Shown here: piece after piece, positions 12,904 through 20,939 of the stretch | How the letters are laid out: each line of letters starts with the position of its first letter | Position numbering within the stretch: position 1 is the first letter of the stretch | Assembly: GCA_035289125.1 (NCBI GenBank) | Contig: DATDXW010000041.1 | Coordinates: 1 to 21,131, forward strand | Direction of reading: 5' to 3' | Length of the DNA: 21,131 nucleotides | From: JACQID01 sp035289125 | GTDB taxonomy: Archaea > Aenigmatarchaeota > Aenigmatarchaeia > GW2011-AR5 | Program-made: the position numbers and the translations under genes | The notes under the pieces: generated by a model | Databases searched by the model: none | What the model saw: the letters and a program-made list of their open reading frames with translations, nothing else | Told to the model about the DNA's origin: nothing

Positions 12904-13887
12904 ATGAAGATAGCTGTGATAAAGAGCGGGGCGATAGGGGATGTGCTGATGACCACGCCATTTTTGCGCGGTCTTCGCAAAACGTTCCCGGACGCCGAAA
13001 TAGTTTACGTCACGGGAAAGTGGTCGCTGGACGCAATCCGCGGCAACGCCGACATAAATAGGATAATCGCGTTTGACCAGAACGCCATTTTCAGTTCCCT
13101 GCGTGGAAGGCTGAAGCTGCTGAAGCTGCTGAAAAAGATGCACTCCGAGCGTTTCGACGTGTGCTTTGTTATGGATAAATCCTGGCTCGCCGGCGTGTTT
13201 GCATGGCTCTCTGGCATTCAGGAACGCGTGGGTTTTGCCCGCGGCTGGGAGGGCTTCGCGCACACGAAGATCGTGAAGTACGAAAGGGTGAAACATGAAA
13301 TCCAGTATTATCTTGACACGCTTGTTTACTTCACGAAAGAAACCTGCGGGACTCTCATGAACATTCACATAGGCGACGAGGACATGCAATATGCGCGTGA
13401 CCTCGTGCGGGACGCGGCAGGCAGGAAAATCATCGCCATGTCGTTGTCAGGCGGCAATCCAGGCCAGTCTTCCGGATATCGTGACTGGGCGCCGGAGAAT
13501 TACCAGCGCATGGCCGCCATAGCCGAGACGAAAGGCTGGAAAGTCGTATGCCTTGGGAGCAAAGGCATGGAAGGAAGGAATGTGCATAACCTTGCAGGCA
13601 AAACGTCGCTGAAGGAAGCCGCCGCCGTACTTCGTGAGTGCTCGCTGCTCGTGTGCGGCGATTCCGGGCTCATGCACGTTGCCGCGGCTGTTGGCACACC
13701 GGTTCTTTCCATATTCGGCCCCACGGACCCGAGAAGAAAGGCTCCGCTTGACCGTTATTCGGCATGGCTGTGGCGCGGCAGCGACTGCACGAAGTGTGAG
13801 CTTTACGGCAAATATTGCAGGAACCACCCGTCGCCGGACGAGATAACGGTGGAAGAAACCGCAAAGCAGTTAGAGAGAATGATATGA
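12904..13887 (+). CDS. Glycosyltransferase family 9 (heptosyltransferase-like)
   Basis: A 327-aa GT-B enzyme of the ADP-heptose:LPS heptosyltransferase family. The N-terminal motif is MKIAVIKSGAIGDVLMTTP (1-19), with the Asp used as catalytic base in this family. The donor site is VCGDSGLMHVAAAVGTPVLS followed by IFGPTDP. A cysteine cluster near the C-terminus (CTKCELYGKYC) is typical of many GT9 proteins. ATG 12904 is chosen because the family begins at this MKI. An in-frame ATG at 12889 is possible. In bacteria GT9 enzymes build the LPS core. Here the context is an archaeal-type glycan cluster, so the donor is likely a different sugar. A paralogue follows immediately. Confidence 0.85.
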   Translation: MKIAVIKSGAIGDVLMTTPFLRGLRKTFPDAEIVYVTGKWSLDAIRGNADINRIIAFDQNAIFSSLRGRLKLLKLLKKMHSERFDVCFVMDKSWLAGVFAWLSGIQERVGFARGWEGFAHTKIVKYERVKHEIQYYLDTLVYFTKETCGTLMNIHIGDEDMQYARDLVRDAAGRKIIAMSLSGGNPGQSSGYRDWAPENYQRMAAIAETKGWKVVCLGSKGMEGRNVHNLAGKTSLKEAAAVLRECSLLVCGDSGLMHVAAAVGTPVLSIFGPTDPRRKAPLDRYSAWLWRGSDCTKCELYGKYCRNHPSPDEITVEETAKQLERMI

Positions 13888-13955
13888 AGACCGTGATAAA
13901 AGTCCCGGATAATATGGCATCGACTTTTTGCCACAGTAAAAAGGGGATATTATGA
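13884..13955 (+). CDS. Micro-ORF (23 aa) linking the two GT9 genes
   Basis: Starts at an ATG overlapping the upstream GT9 stop (ATGA, 13884-13887) and ends at a TGA overlapping the downstream GT9 start (ATGA, 13952-13955). The peptide begins MKTVIKVPDNMAST. Its first residues resemble the MKIAVIK start of both GT9 proteins and could be the stub of a third, deleted paralogue. Otherwise it may simply keep ribosomes moving between the two genes. Coding status is uncertain. Confidence 0.3.
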   Translation: MKTVIKVPDNMASTFCHSKKGIL

Positions 13956-14911
13956 AAATAGCAGTGATAAAAGGCTCTAGTTTGGGCGATATTCTAACAG
14001 GTATCCCTGCATTGCGAAGCCTGCGGCGACATTACCCGGATGCGAAAATAATTTTAGTGCATAGCTATGCAGGAAGCGGGATGCCTCTAATACGGGAATG
14101 CCCGTATATCGACGAAGCCATCATGATTCCCGGCCTGTCGGTAATCAGGAATATCCTCCGACTGCGGAAGGAAAGGATAGACATTGCGATAGATGGATTC
14201 CCGAACACCCGCCTTTCGTCGCTGCTGACGATGCTTATCGGCGCCGGGAAAACCGCCAGTTATCTCAATCCGAGAAACGTACTGTCTTTCGTTTACGACC
14301 TCAAAGCCGAAGAAAAGGGGGACGCGGTCCAGTTAGAGCAAGCCATTCTGGCGCTCCTCGGGGTGAAGGGCTCCGGTAAAATGGAAATCACGGTGCCGGA
14401 AAGCTGCAAAAAAATGACGCATCCGTTCATAGCCGTAAACGCCGGCAAGGACGACAACTTCTGCCGCACATGGGTCGGCACTAAGTGGGCGGAGCTTATC
14501 CGCGCCGCCTCAAAGAGATACGGCTGTTACTTCGTGCTGGTGGGCGGCAAAGATGGCGTGAAAAAGGCACGTGAGATAGAAAAGCTCGTCCCGGACGTTA
14601 TGAATATGGCAGGAAAAACCACGCTGGACGAAATGATATGCATAATCAGCCAGTGTGACGCATTTATCTCAATAAACGGCGGCCCGATGCACGTCGCGGC
14701 TGCACTGGGCAAGAAACAGATCGTTCTTAACGGACCGTCGCTCCTGCAGTGGAATCCCCACAACCCGAAGGCTGTCTGCCTCGGTGGCAGGAAACTCTGC
14801 GACACGAAATGCGATGACAATTACTGTAAATTCGGCGACGCGCGCTGCGTGAAATGGATAACTCCCGCACAGGTGTTGGAGAAGCTTGATGCTATGCTGG
14901 CTACTCGCTAA
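13952..14911 (+). CDS. Glycosyltransferase family 9 (heptosyltransferase-like), second copy
   Basis: A 319-aa GT9 paralogue. It starts MKIAVIKGSSLGDILTGIP with the same conserved Asp and carries the donor-site motif SINGGPMHVAAALGKKQI. The tail holds a cysteine cluster (CDTKCDDNYC, then C), more pronounced than in the upstream copy and possibly a small metal site or disulfides. It is clearly diverged from its neighbour, so the two probably add different sugars or act in sequence. It is tail-to-tail with the flippase gene, sharing 11 nt of coding sequence at the ends (14901-14911). Confidence 0.85.
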   Translation: MKIAVIKGSSLGDILTGIPALRSLRRHYPDAKIILVHSYAGSGMPLIRECPYIDEAIMIPGLSVIRNILRLRKERIDIAIDGFPNTRLSSLLTMLIGAGKTASYLNPRNVLSFVYDLKAEEKGDAVQLEQAILALLGVKGSGKMEITVPESCKKMTHPFIAVNAGKDDNFCRTWVGTKWAELIRAASKRYGCYFVLVGGKDGVKKAREIEKLVPDVMNMAGKTTLDEMICIISQCDAFISINGGPMHVAAALGKKQIVLNGPSLLQWNPHNPKAVCLGGRKLCDTKCDDNYCKFGDARCVKWITPAQVLEKLDAMLATR

Positions 14912-16427
14912 TGAAGTGGCGCAAAGTTCTCACAAATCGGTTTGGTATTGGTATTCCACTCGCAATCAGTATGTCCAAATCGGCTTTTTTCACTGCCTTA
15001 GACGCAAGTATGACAATTACGTATGCCATAGATGCTACGGCTGCGCTGACCGCCGCCTCCAAAAAAAGATTGCCTGTACGCCCGAGAATGCTATCAGACA
15101 CGACCTTCGCGGCAAGAACAAAGGATATGCCGCCTCCAATGATTCTCATATAATCACCGGCACTCACCATTATATTGACTTTCCCCCTCAAAAACAACAA
15201 TGCCATGATAAACATCATGAAATACGAAACCGCGGTCGCCAGCGACGCCCCGTCCATGCCGTAAAGCGGGACAAATGCGATGTCCATAATAAAGACCGCT
15301 ATGGCAGTGACGGAATATATTTTGGTATTCGTGCCCGGCCTTCCCATGCCGTTGATGGCTCCGAAGAAAATCTGCGATATGGCGGCAAAGAGCATGGCTA
15401 TGGAGAGTATCTGCAAAGAAAGAGTGGCCGGGGCGAATTTATTGCCGAACAACGTGGATAGTATGGCATTCGAATGAAAAACGAGAAGCAGGACGAATGG
15501 CACCATCATAATAAAGAACAACCGTATCACTGACGTCATGCCGCGCGATATTGCCGCCGTTTCCTTCCGCGCCCATAATTCGGAAATCGTAGGATAGATT
15601 GTGTTGTTGAGCGCGGAAGCGAACGTCATGAGCAGCATCGCCGTCGGCAAGGAAGCGTTATAAAGCGCCACCTCCGAAAGAGGACGGAAATACGTAATGG
15701 TGAGCACATCCATTCTGCTGACCACCATCACTATTATGTTGCCAAGCCAAAGCGTGAAGCCGAACTTCAGTATCTTCGCGAAAAGCTCGCGGTTGAATAC
15801 AAATCTCTCTTTCATGAGGAACGGCATCGCGCGTAGCGCGAGTCCAACGAATATTGCATTCATCGCGACCGTCGAGAGAAGTTGTGCCTTCGCTATTCCA
15901 GCTGCGCCTTCGCTGACAAAGAAATATGAGAACAGTAAAACCAGCGACACCCGCGCCAGCTCCACGAAAGCGAATACGTTGAACTTCTGCATTCCCTGGA
16001 ATACCGCCGAATAAAGCCCCATGTTTATGATGCCTTCCAGCAATACAAGCAGCAGCACCGCCGACGCGGCAGGCGTCCCGAAATAGCTTTCCGCCAGCGC
16101 ATCGGCGAAGAACGCCACGGGCGCGAACACTATTAACGTCAGTACGAGCTGGACGGCAAAGACCATTAACGTCGCAGATTTAATGCCTGAATAATCCGCG
16201 CGCGCTTTTAGTTCCGCCATATGCTTGACGAGTGACGTCGCCAGCCCGAACTCGCGGAACACGCCAAGCGTTGCAACGACAGCGATGACGCTGTAAAAAA
16301 GCCCGTAATCGTCTATGCTCAGCGAGCGGGAGAGAAAAATCCTGAAACCGTATCCTATAGCCGCGGCGAGCATCGTAAGCGTGAATATCATGAACGTGCC
16401 TTTGCCCACTCTCTCGGCATAGTTCAT
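14901..16427 (-). CDS. Polysaccharide/lipid-linked oligosaccharide flippase (MOP superfamily, Wzx/AglR-like)
   Basis: A 508-aa, very hydrophobic protein with an estimated 12-14 membrane helices, the size and helix count of the MOP-superfamily Wzx/MurJ-like exporters. Near the N-terminus, SRSLSIDDYGLFYSVIAVVA is the characteristic start of polysaccharide flippases (after helix 1, D-Y-G). It is predicted to turn the finished polyprenol-linked glycan from the cytoplasmic to the outer face, where the AglB-type transferase encoded nearby would use it. The start ATG overlaps the stop of the GT2 gene by ATGA, so both are in one minus-strand operon. The flipped lipid species cannot be told from sequence. 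Confidence 0.85.
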   Translation of the reverse strand: MNYAERVGKGTFMIFTLTMLAAAIGYGFRIFLSRSLSIDDYGLFYSVIAVVATLGVFREFGLATSLVKHMAELKARADYSGIKSATLMVFAVQLVLTLIVFAPVAFFADALAESYFGTPAASAVLLLVLLEGIINMGLYSAVFQGMQKFNVFAFVELARVSLVLLFSYFFVSEGAAGIAKAQLLSTVAMNAIFVGLALRAMPFLMKERFVFNRELFAKILKFGFTLWLGNIIVMVVSRMDVLTITYFRPLSEVALYNASLPTAMLLMTFASALNNTIYPTISELWARKETAAISRGMTSVIRLFFIMMVPFVLLLVFHSNAILSTLFGNKFAPATLSLQILSIAMLFAAISQIFFGAINGMGRPGTNTKIYSVTAIAVFIMDIAFVPLYGMDGASLATAVSYFMMFIMALLFLRGKVNIMVSAGDYMRIIGGGISFVLAAKVVSDSILGRTGNLFLEAAVSAAVASMAYVIVILASKAVKKADLDILIASGIPIPNRFVRTLRHFISE

Positions 16428-17353
16428 TGCCGCACGCTCCTAAATGCAACGATGCCGCATACAATCCAGTAAAGCGTCGCCAGCGGCAACGTAAAAGAGA
16501 GAGGCAGATAAAGCGCATTAGTGCGAAGCTTGTGCTCGCTGGCGGCGAGCCACGTAAAGTATGCATCAGACAGAATCATGAAACCGGCAGGCACTGCCAG
16601 AAGCGCGGGATAAAAATACGACAGCGGCAGCGCAATCAGCGCCGCCAGCGCAGCGAAAGCGCGTAAGTAAGGATTATGAACAAGCGAGTACGTCCTGTAT
16701 CTATCCGCGTCTTTGCCGTTTTTTCTCGTGAAAAGCGCTTCGTAATAATACATCTTCTGTTTTTTCTTTAACGTCGTTAGTGTAACGTCTCTCGGCACGT
16801 GATAGACGCGCGCGCCGTCCGCGTAAACTATTTTTCCCCGCTTCATCATGCGTATGGCCAGGTCCGTGTCTTCGCGGAATGCCATCTTATAGCGCTCGTC
16901 AAACATCTCTTTCATGAATGCATCTTTCCTGTAGAACATGTTCGCCGTGAGGTATCGCCCGCCATGGCTGAGCACTGACTGCGTTAACGTGCTAAGCCTG
17001 TCCGTGTCTATCCTGCCTTCCACGCCAACGACGCCGCTTGAAAACAATTTTTGCGCAGCTTTGAGCCAATTATTATTCACAATGCAATCTGAATCCGTGA
17101 ATGCAAGTATTTTACCCTTTGCCCTTCGGACTCCGTAATTCCGCGCCGATGCCGGCCCGCCATTCTCTTTGCCGAAACAGCGGAACTTTTCACCGTTTGC
17201 CTTCGCCACCATATCCTTCGTTGTGTCCGTAGAACCGTCGTCCACGAGGATGACTTCAAACGACGGATGTTTAATTTTGCGCAAAGCATCTATACACCTT
17301 TCTATCGTGGCAGCGCTGTTGTACACTGGCACTATGACACTTATGTCCGGCAT
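16424..17353 (-). CDS. Membrane-associated glycosyltransferase family 2
   Basis: A 309-aa GT-A enzyme. The nucleotide-binding start is SVIVPVYNSAATIERCIDAL (5-24), the UDP-binding Asp pair lies in LVDDGSTD (36-43), and the metal-binding DXD is TDSDC at 86-90. FREDTDLAIRMMKRGK supplies the acceptor-side ED motif and is followed by KKKQKMYYYEALF in place of the usual QxxRW. The last ~80 residues contain two to three hydrophobic helices, so it is anchored to the membrane. It probably extends the lipid-linked oligosaccharide. The leaderless start ATG 17353 is supported by a TATA box at 17376-17383. The flippase gene overlaps its end. Confidence 0.85.
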   Translation of the reverse strand: MPDISVIVPVYNSAATIERCIDALRKIKHPSFEVILVDDGSTDTTKDMVAKANGEKFRCFGKENGGPASARNYGVRRAKGKILAFTDSDCIVNNNWLKAAQKLFSSGVVGVEGRIDTDRLSTLTQSVLSHGGRYLTANMFYRKDAFMKEMFDERYKMAFREDTDLAIRMMKRGKIVYADGARVYHVPRDVTLTTLKKKQKMYYYEALFTRKNGKDADRYRTYSLVHNPYLRAFAALAALIALPLSYFYPALLAVPAGFMILSDAYFTWLAASEHKLRTNALYLPLSFTLPLATLYWIVCGIVAFRSVRQ

Positions 17354-17375
17354 AAAAGTAGTTTTGTCGGGAAGG

Positions 17376-17383
17376 CTTTAAAC
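17376..17383 (-). promoter_or_regulatory. TATA box (GTTTAAAG) for the GT2-flippase operon
   Basis: Centred ~27 nt upstream of ATG 17353 on the minus strand, in the 60-bp gap after the C-terminal AglB gene. It indicates that GT2 and flippase can be expressed apart from the AglB genes. Confidence 0.5.
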
Positions 17384-17413
17384 ATTGAATTCTTTGGAAT
17401 TATATCGACGTCA

Positions 17414-18541
17414 TCACTTCACTCTGAACAGCTTCACTTCGCCGCCCCACTGCTCAACGAACTCAAAGTGCTGCAGGCCCGCGCCGTTGAAGAAGAAAAG
17501 CCTCGTGAATATCGCGTCGCTAAGCTGCACAGGCATGTAAATGATTGTCTGCCTGTCCGGTTCCACCCAAAGCATGCCGCTGATTTCGGCGCTGTTTGCG
17601 TTTGACATCGTCCCCGAGCCGTCCTTGGAGAAATAAAATACCGACTGGACGGGATGGAGATTGTTGTTCTCGGAAAAGAACGCCTTCATGTTGCCTGTTT
17701 CCGTATCGTAGTTGATGATGAAAGCCTGATTTGCGCCGGCAGCATAGCTGTAGAGTATGGACTGCCCGTTAGGCGTGGCGCCCGAGAGCCCCAGCATGCT
17801 GTACTGGTAACAGTCCCCCTTGGGGTCCGTGATGCCCGCCGCTGTACACGTGCCTTTCTTCTCCGGCGACCACGTCGCGAAATACGTCCACCACACCGAC
17901 TTGCCAATTAGGTCCGACGACGCGAGGAAATAAGTCTCGTTGCAGCCGGGCTTCCTGTAGTCGTTCAGAATCTGCACTGCCAGAGACTCGTTCGCTGTCA
18001 TCATTGACGCGGCTATATCCTGTATCCTTGCGGTCTCCCGCGCGCCGTCCGCGTAATCTATGACGCGGGTTATGCCATTGTCATACGGCACTGACACCAG
18101 CCCTGTTTTATTCGAGTCGTCCTCCACCTTCAGTAAATGGTTCTGCGAGCCCCCGTCAAAAACAACTGTCCTGTGCCCGATGGCACGTATGAAGTGCCCG
18201 GGATCCCAGTACGTCGCTATCGTTGCGCACTCGGCGGTGTTGTTGCGTATCCAGTTGAGCGCATTATACCAGTTGTCATCCAGCACAGTGGGCGCGGATG
18301 AAGCCACGAGTATGGCAGGCCCGACGTAGAAAGTGAATGAAACCGTCAGGGTCACCGCTATGGCGACAAGCGCATACGCGTCGTGCTTCGGCATAATTTT
18401 TTTCGCGTGCAACGCATAAGCGACGCCAGCCGTTCCTATCATCAGCCCCGCCCATCCCGGCGTGAACAGTTCCGTCCCGTTCTGCGCGAACAGTGCGACA
18501 AGTATAACCGTCATCGTCGGCAGAATCAGTTTGTCCTTCAT
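17414..18541 (-). CDS. aglB: AglB/STT3 oligosaccharyltransferase, C-terminal part (last helices plus soluble catalytic domain)
   Basis: A 375-aa protein corresponding to the second half of AglB/STT3. Three hydrophobic helices (about residues 6-20, 29-46 and 55-80) are followed by the extracytoplasmic domain. That domain opens with LDDNWYNALNWIRNNT and then YWDPGHFIRAIGHRTVVFDG, which aligns with the STT3 WWDYG sequon-binding motif. The first Trp is Tyr and the residue before Gly is Pro (YWDPG, 111-115). A DLIGK at 210-214 may correspond to the second (DK-type) motif. In other archaea this domain is fused to the membrane half. Here it is a separate gene whose ATG overlaps the stop of the N-terminal part. 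It would recognise the Asn-X-Ser/Thr acceptor site. Its own start ATG 18541 has no TATA box, so expression depends on the upstream gene. Confidence 0.85.
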   Translation of the reverse strand: MKDKLILPTMTVILVALFAQNGTELFTPGWAGLMIGTAGVAYALHAKKIMPKHDAYALVAIAVTLTVSFTFYVGPAILVASSAPTVLDDNWYNALNWIRNNTAECATIATYWDPGHFIRAIGHRTVVFDGGSQNHLLKVEDDSNKTGLVSVPYDNGITRVIDYADGARETARIQDIAASMMTANESLAVQILNDYRKPGCNETYFLASSDLIGKSVWWTYFATWSPEKKGTCTAAGITDPKGDCYQYSMLGLSGATPNGQSILYSYAAGANQAFIINYDTETGNMKAFFSENNNLHPVQSVFYFSKDGSGTMSNANSAEISGMLWVEPDRQTIIYMPVQLSDAIFTRLFFFNGAGLQHFEFVEQWGGEVKLFRVK

Positions 18542-19779
18542 TTCTTTCCTCTCTCCGTGAAATAATCATAAAGGCGCGAAAGCAATATTGCCCCGCCGAC
18601 GGACATGGGCGCCGCGAAAAGTAGCGTGAACCGCACGGCCACAAGCGTGGCAATCATCGGCCCGAGCAGCCACAGCGAAAGGAGGGCAAGCGTATCAAAG
18701 TGCTCCCTGCGCTTGTAGTAAGCGTATGCGAGCCATGCCAGCGCGTACAGGGATAGCATGAAAGGCGAGAACCACAGCGCCGCGCCGCCCACGGGACTTA
18801 TTTTGCCTATTATTGAGACTATGTTTCCTGGCTGCTGCAATTCTGCGACGGACACGTAAACGTTGGGGAACGGGCGTATGTTTTCGCTCTTCAGGTCGCT
18901 GTATTCAAACGGCCCGTATATGGTCGAGTACACATGCTCCACGCCAAAAAAAGGAGCGTTGAATGCCAAATAAGCCGCCATCATGATTCCGAACGCAAGA
19001 AAGTGCCTGCCCATCGCTTTCGGCACGTGGGAAACATTCCTACCCTGCACCACGGCAAGCGCGCTCTTCGCCAGCAGGAAACCCGCTATGAGCCACGGCA
19101 GATACCAATAGCCCGCCCACACGTTCTGGAAAAGTGCCAGCATAACGCCGGCAAGAATGCCGTAAATTATTGATAGTTTGGATATTTTACCGAGCACCTC
19201 AGTCCTTCTGTACATGAGCAGGTAAAGTGCCATCGTCGCCACCGGGAAAAGCATGATTATGGAATCCGTGTCCGGGTCTCCGCCCAGGGAACGGGAAACA
19301 TTCGATATGTCGAAAACGTAGAACAGCGCCGCGAGCACGCCGGCTTTCCTGTCATAGATTTCGCGCCCTACATAGTAGGCGGGAATAGCTGCAAGGCTTG
19401 CCAGAAGCGCGGGCAGATAAATAAGGTATTGCCACAGCTCTATGTTAATAATGCTTCTTACAAGCATGAAAGAAAACGCGCCCAGATACTGATAAGGCGC
19501 CCGGAAGTACCACAGCGGATTGAAGTCGAATTTCACGGCATCGGCTATCTGCTGCTCCAGCGCCGACCGAAAGAAAAGCGTGTCCGTTGTCTGGAGCATG
19601 CCGGTGTCCACGATCATTTCCATCTCGCGATAGAACGCGTACGAGTCGATATTGCGCAGGTAAGGCCATCTGTAATCAATCAGCCTTATATGAAAACTGA
19701 GAAGAACTATCAGAATTACGGCCAGAACCGTCCAGTGCTTTCGCAGCCATGAATCGCAGTGCTCAATGAGAGAAACCAT
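18538..19779 (-). CDS. aglB: AglB/STT3 oligosaccharyltransferase, N-terminal membrane part
   Basis: A 413-aa protein with about ten or eleven membrane helices matching the first part of AglB/STT3. Catalytic landmarks are the first metal-binding Asp in LRNIDSYAFYREM (D45), the second acidic motif GGDPDTDS (167-173), the external-loop SVAEL (310-314, equivalent to the SVSE/TIXE Glu) and the Arg of VAVRF (R383) that contacts the lipid phosphate. The WWDYG-type motif is absent and lies in the next gene. The stop codon overlaps that gene by ATGA. ATG 19779 is chosen because a TATA box (19799-19806) is centred ~24 nt upstream. A TTG at 19797 in the same frame would lie too close to the promoter. 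Confidence 0.87.
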   Translation of the reverse strand: MVSLIEHCDSWLRKHWTVLAVILIVLLSFHIRLIDYRWPYLRNIDSYAFYREMEMIVDTGMLQTTDTLFFRSALEQQIADAVKFDFNPLWYFRAPYQYLGAFSFMLVRSIINIELWQYLIYLPALLASLAAIPAYYVGREIYDRKAGVLAALFYVFDISNVSRSLGGDPDTDSIIMLFPVATMALYLLMYRRTEVLGKISKLSIIYGILAGVMLALFQNVWAGYWYLPWLIAGFLLAKSALAVVQGRNVSHVPKAMGRHFLAFGIMMAAYLAFNAPFFGVEHVYSTIYGPFEYSDLKSENIRPFPNVYVSVAELQQPGNIVSIIGKISPVGGAALWFSPFMLSLYALAWLAYAYYKRREHFDTLALLSLWLLGPMIATLVAVRFTLLFAAPMSVGGAILLSRLYDYFTERGKK

Positions 19780-19798
19780 ATGAACAAGTTTTCCCAAA

Positions 19799-19806
19799 AT
19801 TTAAAT
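19799..19806 (-). promoter_or_regulatory. TATA box for the two-part aglB
   Basis: The minus strand reads TATTTAAAT just upstream, centred about 24 nt from ATG 19779. It lies between the stop of the PIG-V-like gene (19815) and the aglB start, so aglB has its own leaderless promoter. Confidence 0.5.
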
Positions 19807-19814
19807 AACTACGC

Positions 19815-20939
19815 TTACCCAAACAGCAGCAATTCCTCGTTTCCGTGCCTTATCGTGAAGAGTACGAGCAGCACCGCGAACGCCACGAACATGACTTTTA
19901 TCGCCGTTCCCTTCTCCTTCAACTGAAGCGCCATCACCGTGAACGCGGGAAATATGACGAGGTAGAACCTGCTTATTGCCTCAAGCCGCGAAGAGAGCAG
20001 GGGCAACAGCAGCGATGCTGCGAAGAAAATAAACTGTTCTTTCGGCAACTTTCGATAAGACGCGACGAGCAGCCAGCCAAACAACACGAAAATGAAGAGA
20101 TTAAATCCGTTGTAGAACGTGCCCGGAATATCATGCGCGAGTGCGTTAGCTGCCAGCGCCGCAATGCTATTATATACGGACATGAAAGGAAGCGACACTT
20201 CGCGGGCGAAGCCTGTATGCGTCGCGAATTGCGCGAACGGGTCGCCTGTGACCGCGAACTGGTACGCCATCATCGCCGCGAAGCCCATCGGTATGAGCAA
20301 CGAATAAAGCACGTTGCCGCCTTTTCTGGCGTTTACATACAGTGATGGGAAAAAGAGCAGCGAGCCCTGCATCCTTGTGAACGCCGCCAGAAAGCCGGCA
20401 ACGCCTGCGAAAAGATGATTGCCCCTCCCAGAAAACCAGAAAAACGCAACAGTCTCCAGAAGAAACAGTGATTCCGTATACACGGCGTTGAAAAAATAAG
20501 ACGTCGGGAACAGCGACATAAGCGCCACCGCTTTGAAAGCCACGCCCGCCGTAAAGTCTCTCTTTATCACAAGATACATCACAGCCACCGCTAAAAGGGA
20601 AAGTATATTCGATATGGCAAAGCCTGCAAAATAATGCCCCATGAAACTCAGCGACCGTATCATCAACGGGTAAAGCGGGAACCAGCCGTAGTTGCCTCTG
20701 CCTTCCGCGAAAGCCGCGTTGTATCCGTTCATGGCTATGTCCACGTACGCCGCTGCGTCGTACTGCGCCCATGGGTTTATGAACATGTTCCCGTCCCGCT
20801 CCTGCCGCTGCGTTAGTCCCGCAGGAATGAGTTGGCTAGACGCGGCTACGAGAAGCAGAATTATCTTTACCGCAACGAACAGCGCTATAGCTTTCCTAAA
20901 ATTGCCGTCTTCCTTCCACTCACTTTCAAAAGGTATCAT
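19815..20939 (-). CDS. PIG-V-like polyprenol-phosphate-mannose-dependent mannosyltransferase (GT-C)
   Basis: A 374-aa membrane protein with an estimated 8-10 helices. It shows landmarks of the PIG-V/GT76-like group: an acidic first loop INPWAQYDAAAYVDIAMNG with the catalytic-type Asp, then YGWFPLYPLMIRSLS, the conserved LFPTSYFFNAVYTESLF, and AFTRMQG. These enzymes take mannose (or a related sugar) from polyprenol phosphate on the outer face and add it to a lipid-linked acceptor. This fits the DPM1-like gene immediately upstream, whose stop overlaps this ATG by ATGA, giving a donor-making and donor-using pair. The actual sugar is inference. Confidence 0.75.
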   Translation of the reverse strand: MIPFESEWKEDGNFRKAIALFVAVKIILLLVAASSQLIPAGLTQRQERDGNMFINPWAQYDAAAYVDIAMNGYNAAFAEGRGNYGWFPLYPLMIRSLSFMGHYFAGFAISNILSLLAVAVMYLVIKRDFTAGVAFKAVALMSLFPTSYFFNAVYTESLFLLETVAFFWFSGRGNHLFAGVAGFLAAFTRMQGSLLFFPSLYVNARKGGNVLYSLLIPMGFAAMMAYQFAVTGDPFAQFATHTGFAREVSLPFMSVYNSIAALAANALAHDIPGTFYNGFNLFIFVLFGWLLVASYRKLPKEQFIFFAASLLLPLLSSRLEAISRFYLVIFPAFTVMALQLKEKGTAIKVMFVAFAVLLVLFTIRHGNEELLLFG

